Part shown: one piece after another, positions 16,225-25,166 of the stretch | Layout of the letters: the number at the start of each line of letters is the position of its first letter | Position numbering within the stretch: position 1 is the stretch's first letter | Origin: Streptomyces sp. DH-12 | Lineage (GTDB): Bacteria; Actinomycetota; Actinomycetes; Streptomycetales; Streptomycetaceae | Reading direction: 5' to 3' | Length of the DNA stretch: 64,000 nucleotides | Assembly: GCF_002899455.1 (NCBI RefSeq) | Contig: NZ_PPFB01000001.1 | Location: 6,168,001-6,232,000 of the forward strand | Program-made: the position numbers and the translations under genes | Notes under the pieces: model-generated | Seen by the model: the letters and a program-made list of their open reading frames with translations, nothing else | Told to the model about the DNA's origin: nothing | The model's database searches: none

Positions 16225-16893
16225 ATGCTGAACAAGTACGCGCGTGCATTTTTCACGCGTGTCCTCACACCGTTCGCCGCGTTTCTCATCCGGCGGGGGG
16301 TCAGCCCCGACACGGTCACGCTCCTCGGCACCGCGGGCGTGGTGGCCGGTGCGCTGGTCTTCTATCCGCGCGGCGAGTTCTTCTGGGGCACGGTCGTCAT
16401 CACGCTGTTCGTCTTCTCGGACCTGGTCGACGGCAACATGGCCCGGCAGCTGGGCCGCTCCAGCCGCTGGGGCGCCTTCCTGGACTCCACCCTGGACCGG
16501 GTCGCCGACGGCGCGGTCTTCGGCGGCTTCGCCCTGTGGTACGCGGGCTCCGGCGACGACGACGTGCTGTGCGCGGTGTCGATCTTCTGCCTGGCCAGCG
16601 GCCAGGTGGTGTCGTACACCAAGGCGCGCGGCGAGTCGATCGGGCTGCCGGTCGCCGTCAACGGGCTGGTGGAGCGGGCCGAGCGGCTGGTGATCTCGCT
16701 GGTCGCGGCCGGGCTCGCGGGCCTGCACGCGTTCGGGGTGCCCGGCATCCAGTACCTGCTGCCCGTCGCCCTGTGGGCCGTCGCCGTCGGCAGCCTCGTC
16801 ACGTTGATCCAGCGCGTGGTCACCGTGCGCCGCGAGTCCGCCGAGGCGGAGGCCGCGGAGCGGCAGGCGCAGGGGAGCGAGGCCGCCCAGTGA
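16225..16893 (+). CDS. pgsA: Phosphatidylinositol phosphate synthase (CDP-alcohol phosphotransferase)
   Basis: A 222-residue membrane enzyme with the complete CDP-alcohol phosphotransferase signature DLVDGNMARQ...GAFLDSTLDR, which supplies the metal-binding aspartates. Hydrophobic helices flank it. In actinobacteria the enzyme beside pimA makes phosphatidylinositol phosphate from CDP-diacylglycerol and inositol phosphate. That is the first step of phosphatidylinositol and PIM synthesis, and the neighbours make this more likely than phosphatidylglycerol phosphate synthase. The next gene starts at GTG 16890, overlapping this stop. The ATG at 16225 is preceded by GGGAAGG. Confidence 0.9.
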   Translation: MLNKYARAFFTRVLTPFAAFLIRRGVSPDTVTLLGTAGVVAGALVFYPRGEFFWGTVVITLFVFSDLVDGNMARQLGRSSRWGAFLDSTLDRVADGAVFGGFALWYAGSGDDDVLCAVSIFCLASGQVVSYTKARGESIGLPVAVNGLVERAERLVISLVAAGLAGLHAFGVPGIQYLLPVALWAVAVGSLVTLIQRVVTVRRESAEAEAAERQAQGSEAAQ

Positions 16894-17819
16894 ACGCCCG
16901 CGAGCGGCTCGCCGACGCCCTGTACGGCGCCGGCTGGAGCACCGTGAAGAGGCTGCCCGAGCCGGTCGCCGTGCGCCTCGGCCGGACCATCGCCGACGCC
17001 GCCTGGAAGCAGCGCGGCAAGGGCGTGCTGCGGCTGGAGAGCAACTACGCGCGCGTGGTGCCGGACGCGGGCCCGGAGCGGCTCGCCGAGCTGTCCCGCG
17101 CGGGCATGCGGTCCTACCTGCGGTACTGGATGGAGTCGTTCCGGCTGCCCGCCTGGAGCCCCGAGCGCATCGCCGGCTCCCTCACCGTGGAGGACCTGCA
17201 CCACCTCGACGAGGGCATGGCGGCCGGCAAGGGCGTCGTCCTGGCGCTCCCGCACCTCGCCAACTGGGACCTCGCCGGCGCCTGGCTCACCACCAGGCTC
17301 GGCATACCGTTCACCACCGTCGCCGAGCGCCTCAAGCCGGAGACGCTGTACGACCGCTTCGTCGCCTACCGCGAGGGCCTCGGCATGGAGGTCCTGCCGC
17401 ACAGCGGCGGCTCCGCCTTCGGCACCCTGGCCCGGCGGCTGCGCGACGGCGGTCTGGTCTGCCTGGTCGCCGACCGCGACCTGTCCTCCTCGGGCGTCGA
17501 GGTGAGCTTCTTCGGCCACGCCGCCCGCATGCCCGCCGGCCCCGCCCTGCTGGCCCAGCACACCGGCGCCCGGCTGCTGCCCGCCACCCTCTGGTACGAC
17601 GCGCCGCCCATGATGCGGGGCCGGGTCCACCCCCCGGTCGAGGTTCCCGCGTCAGGCACGCGCGCCGAGAAGACGTCCGTGATGACACAGGCGCTGGCCG
17701 ACGCCTTCGCCACGGGAATCGCCGGCCACCCGGAGGACTGGCACATGCTGCAGCGCTTGTGGACCGAGGACCTCGGCCCCGCGCACGCCCCCGGCGGGGA
17801 CCGGAAGGGGACGTCGTGA
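16890..17819 (+). CDS. Phosphatidylinositol mannoside acyltransferase (LpxL/HtrB-like)
   Basis: A 309-residue member of the lysophospholipid acyltransferase family related to LpxL/HtrB. The catalytic HxxxxD-type motif appears as HLANWD, and a second conserved block appears as LVADRDLSSSG. In actinobacteria the enzyme between the PIP synthase and pimA acylates the mannose of PIM1/PIM2 at the cytoplasmic face of the membrane. It begins at GTG 16890 within the upstream stop and ends overlapping pimA, so the three genes are translationally coupled. Confidence 0.88.
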   Translation: MNARERLADALYGAGWSTVKRLPEPVAVRLGRTIADAAWKQRGKGVLRLESNYARVVPDAGPERLAELSRAGMRSYLRYWMESFRLPAWSPERIAGSLTVEDLHHLDEGMAAGKGVVLALPHLANWDLAGAWLTTRLGIPFTTVAERLKPETLYDRFVAYREGLGMEVLPHSGGSAFGTLARRLRDGGLVCLVADRDLSSSGVEVSFFGHAARMPAGPALLAQHTGARLLPATLWYDAPPMMRGRVHPPVEVPASGTRAEKTSVMTQALADAFATGIAGHPEDWHMLQRLWTEDLGPAHAPGGDRKGTS

Positions 17820-18979
17820 GGATCGGCATCGTCTGCCCGTACTCCTGGGACGTGCCGGGCGGCGTCCAGTTCCACATCCGCGACCTGGCCGAGTACTTCC
17901 TCCGCCTCGGACACGAGGTCTCCGTCCTCGCCCCGGCCGACGACGACACCCCGCTGCCCCCGTACGTCGTCTCCGCGGGCCGCGCGGTGCCGGTGCCGTA
18001 CAACGGCTCGGTGGCCCGGCTGAACTTCGGCTTCCTGTCCGCCGCGCGGGTGCGGCGCTGGCTGCACGACGGCTCCTTCGACGTGGTGCACATCCACGAG
18101 CCGACGTCGCCCTCGCTGGGCCTGCTGACCTGCTGGGCGGCCGAGGGCCCGATCGTCGCCACGTTCCACACGTCCAACCCGCGCTCCCGCGCGATGATCG
18201 CCGCGTACGCCATCCTCCAGGCCGCCCTGGAGAAGATCAGCGCGCGGATCGCGGTGAGCGAGTACGCCCGCCGCACCCTCGTCGAGCACCTGGGCGGCGA
18301 CGCCGTGGTCATCCCCAACGGCGTCGACGTCGACTTCTTCGCCGAGGCCGAGCCCAAGCCGGAATGGCAGGGCGACACCATCGGCTTCATCGGCCGCATC
18401 GACGAACCCCGCAAGGGCCTGCCGGTGCTGATGCGGGCGCTGCCGAAGATCCTCGCCGCCCGCCCGCAGACCCGGCTGCTGGTGGCCGGGCGCGGCGACG
18501 AGGAGGAGGCGGTCGAGTCGCTGCCGGCCGAGCTGCGCCCCCGCGTGGAGTTCCTCGGCATGATCAGCGACGAGGACAAGGCGCGGATGCTGCGCAGCGT
18601 GGACCTCTACGTGGCGCCCAACACGGGCGGCGAGAGCTTCGGCATCATCCTGGTCGAGGCGATGTCGGCGGGCGCGCCGGTGCTGGCCTCCGACCTGGAC
18701 GCCTTCGCCCAGGTCCTCGACCGGGGCGCGGCCGGCGAGCTGTTCGCCAACGAGGACGCGGACGCGCTCGCCGACGCGGCGGTGCGCCTCCTGGGCGACC
18801 CCGGGCGCCGCGCGGAACTCCGCGCGCGGGGCAGCGCCCATGTGCGCCGCTTCGACTGGTCGACGGTCGGCGCGGACATCCTCTCCGTCTACGAGACGGT
18901 CACCGCGGGCGCGGCAGCGGTCGCCACGGACGACCGGGCGACGGGTCTGAGGGCCCGGCTGGGGCTGGCGCGGGACTGA
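17816..18979 (+). CDS. pimA: Phosphatidyl-myo-inositol alpha-mannosyltransferase PimA
   Basis: A 387-residue GT4-family (GT-B fold) glycosyltransferase that adds the first mannose from GDP-mannose to phosphatidylinositol. The N-terminal lipid-side motif PGGVQFHIRDL and the C-terminal donor site with the E-x7-E motif (ESFGIILVE) are visible. GTG 17816 overlaps the stop of the acyltransferase gene. Length and order match the mycobacterial PIM cluster. Confidence 0.92.
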   Translation: MRIGIVCPYSWDVPGGVQFHIRDLAEYFLRLGHEVSVLAPADDDTPLPPYVVSAGRAVPVPYNGSVARLNFGFLSAARVRRWLHDGSFDVVHIHEPTSPSLGLLTCWAAEGPIVATFHTSNPRSRAMIAAYAILQAALEKISARIAVSEYARRTLVEHLGGDAVVIPNGVDVDFFAEAEPKPEWQGDTIGFIGRIDEPRKGLPVLMRALPKILAARPQTRLLVAGRGDEEEAVESLPAELRPRVEFLGMISDEDKARMLRSVDLYVAPNTGGESFGIILVEAMSAGAPVLASDLDAFAQVLDRGAAGELFANEDADALADAAVRLLGDPGRRAELRARGSAHVRRFDWSTVGADILSVYETVTAGAAAVATDDRATGLRARLGLARD

Positions 18980-19075
18980 GACCCCGGGGCGTCACGTCCC
19001 CTGTCCTGAGCCCGCGTGCGCCGAACCCGGCGTCCGGGGTGCGGCCCCAGGGACCGCGCCCCGCCGCGCCGGTAC

Positions 19076-19081
19076 TAGCCT
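19076..19081 (+). promoter_or_regulatory. -10 element of the LemA-like gene (leaderless)
   Basis: TAGCCT at 19076-19081 lies eight bases before the GTG start at 19090, predicting transcription start at or next to the start codon. Confidence 0.45.
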
Positions 19082-19089
19082 TGCCGCCC

Positions 19090-19632
19090 GTGACCGCAAC
19101 CCTGATCTGGATCCTCGTCGTCCTCGTCGCCGTCGGGCTGTACCTGAGCTGGACGGCCGGGCGGCTGGACCGGCTGCACGCCCGGATCGACGCCGCCCGT
19201 GCCGCGCTCGACGCGCAACTGCTGCGCCGCGCCTCGGTGGCGCAGGAGCTGGCCACCTCCGGGGTGCTCGACCCCGCCGCCTCGATCGTGCTGTACGAGG
19301 CCGCGCACGCCGCGCGGCAGGCGGTGGAGGAGCAGCGGGAGGTCGCCGAGAGCGAGCTCAGCCAGGCGCTGCGGGCGGTGTTCGCCGACCCGCAGCAGGT
19401 GGACGCGGTCCGGGAGGCGCCCGGGGGAGAGGAGGCCGCGCGGGAACTCGCCGAGGCCGTGCGCAGGGTGCCGATGGCCCGCCGCTTCCACAACGACGCC
19501 GTGCGCGCCGCCCGCGCCCTGCGGCTGCACCGCAAGGTGCGCTGGTTCCGGCTGGCCGGCCACGCCCCGTTCCCGATGGCCTTCGAGATGGACGACGAGC
19601 CGCCGGCGGCGCTGATCGAGCGGGCCGCCTGA
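19090..19632 (+). CDS. LemA-like membrane-anchored coiled-coil protein
   Basis: A 180-residue protein with one N-terminal membrane helix (LIWILVVLVAVGLYLSW) and a helical, charged remainder. The segment HARIDAARAALDAQLLRRASVAQEL resembles the start of LemA-family domains, and long heptad-like Ala/Glu/Arg stretches follow. LemA proteins have a helical bundle outside or beside the membrane and no settled function. The start is fixed by the membrane helix and the promoter-to-GTG spacing. It is 110 bp after pimA, with its own promoter. The family call is tentative. Confidence 0.65.
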   Translation: MTATLIWILVVLVAVGLYLSWTAGRLDRLHARIDAARAALDAQLLRRASVAQELATSGVLDPAASIVLYEAAHAARQAVEEQREVAESELSQALRAVFADPQQVDAVREAPGGEEAARELAEAVRRVPMARRFHNDAVRAARALRLHRKVRWFRLAGHAPFPMAFEMDDEPPAALIERAA

Positions 19633-19650
19633 CGGCGCTTCCCGGCCGTC

Positions 19651-19690
19651 AGGAGCCGGCCCCTCGGCCGAGAACGAGCCACCGGCTCCT
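19651..19690 (+). terminator. Hairpin between the LemA-like gene and pdxS
   Basis: AGGAGCCGG (19651-19659) pairs with CCGGCTCCT (19682-19690). The 22-base loop contains a smaller GC-rich fold. It lies 18 bp after the stop of the LemA-like gene. Confidence 0.55.
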
Positions 19691-19768
19691 CATTGGCCCT
19701 TGATGTGGCCTGCTCCGGTCACGTTTCCTCAGTGCTGCAGAATCCCCCTCATCTCAGCGAGGTCATTC

Positions 19769-20680
19769 GTGTCCAGCACGCTCTCCGAAAACCAGGGTCC
19801 CGGGACCGGCACCGCGCGCGTGAAGCGCGGCATGGCCGAGCAGCTCAAGGGCGGCGTGATCATGGACGTCGTCACGCCGGAGCAGGCGAAGATCGCCGAG
19901 GACGCGGGCGCCGTCGCCGTCATGGCGCTGGAGCGCGTCCCCGCCGACATCCGCAAGGACGGCGGCGTGGCCCGCATGTCCGACCCGGACATGATCGAGG
20001 GCATCATCGACGCCGTGTCCATCCCGGTGATGGCCAAGTCCCGCATCGGCCACTTCGTCGAGGCCCAGGTGCTCCAGTCGCTCGGCGTCGACTACATCGA
20101 CGAGTCCGAGGTCCTCACCCCGGCCGACGAGGTCAACCACTCCGACAAGTGGGCCTTCACCACCCCCTTCGTCTGCGGCGCCACCAACCTGGGCGAGGCC
20201 CTGCGCCGCATCGCCGAGGGCGCCGCGATGATCCGCTCCAAGGGCGAGGCCGGCACCGGCAACGTCGTCGAGGCCGTCCGCCACCTGCGCCGGATCAAGG
20301 GCGACATCGCCCGCCTGCGCGGCCTGGACAACCACGAGCTGTACGCCGCCGCCAAGGAGCTGCGCGCCCCCTACGAGCTGGTCAAGGAGGTCGCCGAGCT
20401 GGGCAAGCTGCCGGTGGTGCTGTTCTCCGCCGGCGGTGTGGCCACCCCGGCCGACGCCGCGCTGATGCGCCAGCTCGGCGCCGAGGGCGTCTTCGTCGGC
20501 TCCGGCATCTTCAAGTCCGGCGACCCCGCCAAGCGCGCCGCGGCCATCGTCAAGGCGACCACCTTCTACGACGACCCGAAGATCATCGCGGACGCCTCCC
20601 GCAACCTCGGCGAGGCCATGGTCGGCATCGACTGCGACACCCTGCCCGAGACCGAGCGCTACGCCAACCGGGGCTGGTGA
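19769..20680 (+). CDS. pdxS: Pyridoxal 5'-phosphate synthase subunit PdxS
   Basis: A 303-residue (beta/alpha)8 enzyme that condenses ribose 5-phosphate, glyceraldehyde 3-phosphate and ammonia into PLP. The two catalytic lysine motifs are visible (IPVMAKSRIGH and IRSKGEAGTGN), as is the phosphate-binding FSAGGVATPADAA. GTG 19769 gives the typical streptomycete N terminus (VSSTLSENQ) with GAGG upstream. It overlaps pdxT by one base, consistent with assembly of the PdxS-PdxT complex from one transcript. Confidence 0.97.
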   Translation: MSSTLSENQGPGTGTARVKRGMAEQLKGGVIMDVVTPEQAKIAEDAGAVAVMALERVPADIRKDGGVARMSDPDMIEGIIDAVSIPVMAKSRIGHFVEAQVLQSLGVDYIDESEVLTPADEVNHSDKWAFTTPFVCGATNLGEALRRIAEGAAMIRSKGEAGTGNVVEAVRHLRRIKGDIARLRGLDNHELYAAAKELRAPYELVKEVAELGKLPVVLFSAGGVATPADAALMRQLGAEGVFVGSGIFKSGDPAKRAAAIVKATTFYDDPKIIADASRNLGEAMVGIDCDTLPETERYANRGW

Positions 20681-21285
20681 TGACCGCTCCCGTGATCGGA
20701 GTGCTCGCACTCCAGGGCGACGTACGGGAGCATCTGGTGGCCCTGGCCGCGGTCGACGCCGTGGCCGGGCCGGTCCGGCGCCCGGAGGAGCTCGCCGAGG
20801 TCGACGGCCTGGTGATCCCGGGCGGGGAGTCCACCACGATCTCCAAACTGGCCGTGCTCTTCGGCCTGATGGAGCCCCTGCGCGCCCGCGTGCGCGCCGG
20901 TATGCCCGTCTACGGCACCTGCGCCGGCATGATCATGCTCGCCGACAAGATCCTCGACCCGCGTTCCGGGCAGGAGACCGTCGGCGGCATCGACATGATC
21001 GTGCGCCGCAACGCCTTCGGCCGGCAGAACGAGTCGTTCGAGGCCGCCGTCGAGGTCGAGGGAATCGCCGGGGACCCCGTGCAGGGCGTCTTCATCCGGG
21101 CGCCCTGGGTGGAGTCCGTCGGCGCGTCCGCCGAGGTGCTCGCCGAGCACGACGGCCACATCGTCGCGGTCCGCCAGGGCAGGGCGCTCGCGACCGCTTT
21201 CCACCCGGAACTGACCGGGGACCACCGGGTGCACCGCCTCTTCGCCGACATGGTGCGGGCGAACCGGAGGGACGAATCCTTGTAG
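20680..21285 (+). CDS. pdxT: PLP synthase glutaminase subunit PdxT
   Basis: A 201-residue class I glutamine amidotransferase that releases ammonia for PdxS. The family motifs are present: IPGGEST, the nucleophile in GTCAGM, and the His-Glu pair in FHPEL. The ATG begins in the last base of the pdxS stop. It ends at TAG 21283-21285, which overlaps a TAGGAT promoter element for yebC. Confidence 0.96.
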   Translation: MTAPVIGVLALQGDVREHLVALAAVDAVAGPVRRPEELAEVDGLVIPGGESTTISKLAVLFGLMEPLRARVRAGMPVYGTCAGMIMLADKILDPRSGQETVGGIDMIVRRNAFGRQNESFEAAVEVEGIAGDPVQGVFIRAPWVESVGASAEVLAEHDGHIVAVRQGRALATAFHPELTGDHRVHRLFADMVRANRRDESL

Positions 21286-21288
21286 GAT
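21283..21288 (+). promoter_or_regulatory. yebC: -10 element upstream of yebC
   Basis: TAGGAT overlaps the pdxT stop codon. The predicted start is about 21295, leaving a leader of roughly 39 nt with AAGGAGA as ribosome site. Confidence 0.45.
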
Positions 21289-21333
21289 TCCTGCGTTCGT
21301 TGCAGCGATGGGTTACGCGAAGGAGACAGGCAG

Positions 21334-22086
21334 ATGTCCGGCCACTCTAAATGGGCCACGACGAAGCACAAGAAGGCCGTGATCGACGCCAAGCGCGGCA
21401 AGCTCTTCGCGAAGCTCATCAAGAACATCGAGGTCGCGGCCCGGATGGGCGGCGCCGACCCCGACGGAAACCCGACGCTGTACGACGCCATCCAGAAGGC
21501 GAAGAAGCAGTCGGTCCCCAACAAGAACATCGACTCCGCGGTCAAGCGCGGCGCGGGCCTGGAGGCCGGCGGCGCCGACTACGAGACGATCATGTACGAG
21601 GGCTACGGCCCCAACGGCGTCGCGGTGCTCATCGAGTGCCTCACCGACAACCGCAACCGCGCCGCCTCCGACGTCCGGGTCGCGATGACCCGCAACGGCG
21701 GCTCCATGGCCGACCCGGGCTCGGTGTCGTACCTGTTCCACCGCAAGGGCGTGGTGATCGTCCCCAAGGGCGAGCTGACCGAGGACGACGTCCTCGCCGC
21801 CGTGCTCGACGCGGGCGCCGAGGAGGTCAACGACCTCGGTGAGAACTTCGAGGTGATCAGCGAGCCGACCGACCTGGTCGCGGTCCGTACCGCGCTCCAG
21901 GACGCCGGCATCGACTACGAGTCGGCCGACGCCAACTTCGTCCCGACCATGCAGGTCCAGCTGGACGAGGAGGGCGCGAAGAAGATCTTCAAGCTCATCG
22001 ACGCGCTGGAGGACAGCGACGACGTGCAGAACGTCTTCGCCAACTTCGACGTCAGCGACGAGATCATGGAGAAGGTCGACGCGTGA
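21334..22086 (+). CDS. yebC: YebC/TACO1-family protein
   Basis: A 250-residue YebC-family protein with the hallmark start MSGHSKWATTKHKKAVIDAKRGK and normal length. Homologues have been described as DNA-binding regulators and, for part of the family, as factors relieving ribosome stalling; which applies here is not visible. It precedes ruvCAB, the common bacterial order. A strong hairpin follows it, so ruvC has its own promoter. Confidence 0.94.
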   Translation: MSGHSKWATTKHKKAVIDAKRGKLFAKLIKNIEVAARMGGADPDGNPTLYDAIQKAKKQSVPNKNIDSAVKRGAGLEAGGADYETIMYEGYGPNGVAVLIECLTDNRNRAASDVRVAMTRNGGSMADPGSVSYLFHRKGVVIVPKGELTEDDVLAAVLDAGAEEVNDLGENFEVISEPTDLVAVRTALQDAGIDYESADANFVPTMQVQLDEEGAKKIFKLIDALEDSDDVQNVFANFDVSDEIMEKVDA

Positions 22087-22098
22087 CGCGTCCGCGGG

Positions 22099-22136
22099 GC
22101 GGCGGGCCGACGGGACACACCCCGTCGGCCCGCCGC
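22099..22136 (+). terminator. yebC: yebC terminator
   Basis: A perfect 16-bp stem (GCGGCGGGCCGACGGG and complement) with a six-base loop starts 12 bp after the stop, followed by TCTGTC. Confidence 0.8.
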
Positions 22137-22154
22137 TCTGTCGGTGGCACCCGA

Positions 22155-22160
22155 TAGCCT
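22155..22160 (+). promoter_or_regulatory. -10 element of the ruvCAB operon
   Basis: TAGCCT in the context GATAGCCT, with a predicted start about 22167. The leader is about 27 nt and includes AAGGGGG before ruvC. No LexA box was found by eye. Confidence 0.45.
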
Positions 22161-22193
22161 GCACAAACAGGTGATCGAGCAAGGGGGCGACGC

Positions 22194-22772
22194 ATGCGCG
22201 TACTGGGGGTCGACCCGGGACTGACCCGGTGCGGTGTCGGCGTCGTCGAGGGGGTGGCGGGACGCCCGCTCACCATGCTCGGCGTGGGAGTCGTCCGCAC
22301 GCCGACGGACGCCGACCTCGGCCACCGCCTGGTCGCCGTCGAAGAGGGCCTGGAGCAGTGGCTCGACGAGCACCGCCCGGAGTTCGTCGCCGTGGAGCGC
22401 GTCTTCAGCCAGCACAACGTGCGCACGGTGATGGGCACCGCCCAGGCCAGCGCCGTCGCCATCCTCTGCGCCTCCCGGCGCGGCATCCCCGTCGCCCTGC
22501 ACACGCCCAGCGAGGTCAAGGCCGCCGTCACCGGCTCCGGCCGCGCCGACAAGGCCCAGGTCGGCGCCATGGTGACCCGTCTGCTGCGGCTCGACGCGCC
22601 GCCCAGGCCGGCCGACGCCGCCGACGCCCTCGCGCTCGCCATCTGCCACATCTGGCGCGCCCCCGCCCAGAACCGGCTCCAGCAGGCCGTCGCCGCTCAC
22701 GCGGCGCGCGCCCCGCAGACCACCCCCCGGGCCCCCGCGGCCCGCCACGCATCGAAAGGCCGTACGGCATGA
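22194..22772 (+). CDS. ruvC: Holliday junction resolvase RuvC
   Basis: A 192-residue RNase-H-fold endonuclease that cuts Holliday junctions. The acidic active site is recognisable: Asp7 in GVDPGL, the Glu in VAVERVF, and the C-terminal aspartates in RPADAADALA. The C-terminal 25 residues are an Ala/Pro/Arg-rich tail beyond the usual fold. It overlaps ruvA by four bases. Confidence 0.96.
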   Translation: MRVLGVDPGLTRCGVGVVEGVAGRPLTMLGVGVVRTPTDADLGHRLVAVEEGLEQWLDEHRPEFVAVERVFSQHNVRTVMGTAQASAVAILCASRRGIPVALHTPSEVKAAVTGSGRADKAQVGAMVTRLLRLDAPPRPADAADALALAICHIWRAPAQNRLQQAVAAHAARAPQTTPRAPAARHASKGRTA

Positions 22773-23374
22773 TCGCCTTCGTCAGCGGCACGGTCGCCGC
22801 CCTCACCCCCGACACCGCGGTGGTCGAGGTCGGCGGCGTCGGCATGGCCGTCCGGTGCACGCCGGACACGCTGTCCACGCTGCGCGTCGGACAGCTCGCG
22901 AAGCTCGCCACCTCCCTCGTCGTCCGCGAGGACTCCCTGACCCTGTACGGCTTCGCCGACGAGGACGGACGCCAGGTCTTCGAGCTGCTCCAGACCGCCA
23001 GCGGCGTCGGCCCCCGGCTGGCCCAGGCCATGCTCGCCGTGCACAGCCCCGACGCCCTGCGCCGCGCCGTGGCCACCGGCGACGAGAAGGCGCTGACCGC
23101 CGTCCCCGGCATCGGCAAGAAGGGCGCCCAGAAGCTCCTCCTCGAACTGAAGGACCGGCTCGGCGAGCCCACCGGCGCCCCCGCCGTCGGCGCGCCCGTC
23201 ACCGCCGGCTGGCGCGACCAGCTGCACGCCGCCCTCATCGGACTGGGGTACGCGACCCGTGAGGCCGACGAGGCCGTGGCCGCGGTGACCCCCCAGGCGG
23301 AGGCCGCCGGGGGCGGCGTACCGGTGGGGCAGCTGCTCAAGGCGGCCCTGCAGACGCTGAACCGCGCCCGATAG
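22769..23374 (+). CDS. ruvA: Holliday junction branch migration protein RuvA
   Basis: A 201-residue protein that binds the junction as a tetramer and loads RuvB. The N-terminal OB fold starts MIAFVSGTVAAL. Helix-hairpin-helix elements are seen in LLQTASGVGPRLAQAML and LTAVPGIGKKGAQKLLLELKD. A flexible linker and the RuvB-contacting C-terminal domain follow. The ATG overlaps the ruvC stop. Confidence 0.96.
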   Translation: MIAFVSGTVAALTPDTAVVEVGGVGMAVRCTPDTLSTLRVGQLAKLATSLVVREDSLTLYGFADEDGRQVFELLQTASGVGPRLAQAMLAVHSPDALRRAVATGDEKALTAVPGIGKKGAQKLLLELKDRLGEPTGAPAVGAPVTAGWRDQLHAALIGLGYATREADEAVAAVTPQAEAAGGGVPVGQLLKAALQTLNRAR

Positions 23375-23441
23375 ACCGCGACCGCCGCCCGAGGGCCCAC
23401 GACCGCGCCCGAGTCCGTACGGAGAGCTGAGGCACACGCAC

Positions 23442-24512
23442 ATGAACTGGGACGACACGAACGACACCGCCGCCTCCGAGCGGCTGGTGGAATCGGTCGC
23501 CGACCGCGAGGACCAGGCCGTCGAGGCCGCGCTGCGCCCCAAGGACCTGGGCGAGTTCATCGGCCAGGAGAAGGTCCGCGAGCAGCTCGACCTGGTGCTG
23601 CGGGCCGCCCGCGCCCGCGGCGCCACCGCCGACCACGTGCTGCTCTCCGGCGCCCCCGGCCTCGGCAAGACCACCCTCTCCATGATCATCGCGGCGGAGA
23701 TGGACGCCCCCATCCGCATCACCTCCGGCCCCGCCATCCAGCACGCCGGCGATCTCGCCGCGATCCTCTCCTCCCTCCAGGAGGGCGAGGTCCTCTTCCT
23801 CGACGAGATCCACCGCATGTCCCGGCCCGCCGAGGAGATGCTGTACATGGCGATGGAGGACTTCCGCGTCGACGTGATCGTCGGCAAGGGCCCCGGCGCC
23901 ACGGCGATCCCGCTGGAGCTGCCGCCCTTCACCCTGGTCGGCGCCACCACCCGGGCCGGTCTGCTGCCGCCCCCGCTGCGCGACCGCTTCGGCTTCACCG
24001 CGCACATGGAGTTCTACGAGCCGGCCGAGCTGGAGCGGGTCGTCCACCGCTCGGCGAGCCTGCTCGACGTGGAGATCGACACCGAGGGCGCCGCGGAGAT
24101 CGCCGGACGCTCCCGCGGCACGCCCCGCATCGCCAACCGCCTGCTGCGCCGGGTCCGCGACTACGCGCAGGTCAAGGGCGACGGCCGGATCACCCAGGAC
24201 GTCGCCGCCGCGGCCCTCGCGGTGTACGAGGTGGACGCCCGGGGCCTGGACCGGCTGGACCGGGCGGTGCTGGAGGCGCTCCTCAAGCTGTTCGGCGGCG
24301 GTCCGGTCGGCCTGTCCACGCTCGCCGTCGCGGTGGGGGAGGAGCGTGAGACCGTGGAGGAGGTGGCCGAGCCCTTCCTGGTGCGGGAGGGACTGCTCGC
24401 CCGTACCCCCCGGGGACGGGTGGCGACGCCCGCGGCATGGTCGCATCTCGGCCTCACGCCGCCGCGCCCGCAGGCCGCCGGAAACGGACAAGGGGACCTG
24501 TTCGGGGCGTGA
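23442..24512 (+). CDS. ruvB: Holliday junction branch migration helicase RuvB
   Basis: A 356-residue AAA+ hexameric motor. Walker A (GAPGLGKTT), Walker B (LFLDEIHR), sensor I (ATTRAG) and the arginine-bearing SRGTPRIANRLLRRVRD region are all visible. The C-terminal winged helix follows. It lies 67 bp after ruvA with no hairpin between them, so it is probably cotranscribed. Confidence 0.97.
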   Translation: MNWDDTNDTAASERLVESVADREDQAVEAALRPKDLGEFIGQEKVREQLDLVLRAARARGATADHVLLSGAPGLGKTTLSMIIAAEMDAPIRITSGPAIQHAGDLAAILSSLQEGEVLFLDEIHRMSRPAEEMLYMAMEDFRVDVIVGKGPGATAIPLELPPFTLVGATTRAGLLPPPLRDRFGFTAHMEFYEPAELERVVHRSASLLDVEIDTEGAAEIAGRSRGTPRIANRLLRRVRDYAQVKGDGRITQDVAAAALAVYEVDARGLDRLDRAVLEALLKLFGGGPVGLSTLAVAVGEERETVEEVAEPFLVREGLLARTPRGRVATPAAWSHLGLTPPRPQAAGNGQGDLFGA

Positions 24513-24559
24513 CGGCGGGCGCGTTGGCCCGGGCAGGAACCCGGGTGCCATGCTGAGCG

Positions 24560-24589
24560 TTGTTCCCTTGGTGCGGACTCGCCTAGACT
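24560..24589 (+). promoter_or_regulatory. Promoter of yajC-secD-secF-apt
   Basis: TTGTTC (24560-24565) and TAGACT (24584-24589) are spaced by 18 bp. The predicted start is near 24596, with a leader of about 80 nt before yajC. Confidence 0.55.
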
Positions 24590-24677
24590 CCGCCGGTGCC
24601 GCCCTTGTCGGCGGCAGCACACACCCCCAACCATCAGGCCGTTCACCATCGCGGTCGTGTGAAGGAAGTTCCGACCC

Positions 24678-25160
24678 GTGAGTCTCCTGACCCTCCTCCC
24701 GTTCATTGTGCTCATCGGGGCCATGTTCCTGATGACCCGCTCGGCCAAGAAGAAGCAGCAGCAGGTCATCGAGATGCGGAACCAGATGCAGCCCGGTTCC
24801 GGCGTCCGCACGATCGGGGGCATGTACGCCACGGTCAAGGAGGTCAACGAGGACACCGTCCTCCTCGACGCCGGGCCGGGCGTGGAGCTGCTGTTCGCGA
24901 AGAACTCGATCGGCGCCGTCCTGAGCGACGACGAGTACAACCGCATCGTCCACGGCATCGAGCACGACCCGCAGTCCGACGCCGACGTCGTCCCCGACGA
25001 CGCCTCCTCCCTCACCGAGACCGACGACTCCTCCGACGCTGCCGCCGACTCCGACGACACGCCCGTCGACCTCGGCAAGAAGGACGCGGAGGACGAGCCG
25101 GCCGACGCCACGGCGGACGCGCGCGCGAAGAAGTCCGACGGCGGCACCGACGCGAAGTAG
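24678..25160 (+). CDS. yajC: Sec translocon accessory protein YajC
   Basis: A 160-residue protein with one N-terminal membrane helix (LLTLLPFIVLIGAMFLM) and the family motif GSGVRTIGGMYATV. It associates with SecDF and the Sec channel. The C-terminal 50 residues form an acidic, Asp/Ser/Ala-rich tail that is probably disordered, longer than in E. coli YajC. The GTG at 24678 immediately precedes the helix. Confidence 0.92.
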   Translation: MSLLTLLPFIVLIGAMFLMTRSAKKKQQQVIEMRNQMQPGSGVRTIGGMYATVKEVNEDTVLLDAGPGVELLFAKNSIGAVLSDDEYNRIVHGIEHDPQSDADVVPDDASSLTETDDSSDAAADSDDTPVDLGKKDAEDEPADATADARAKKSDGGTDAK

Positions 25161-25166
25161 CCGTGC

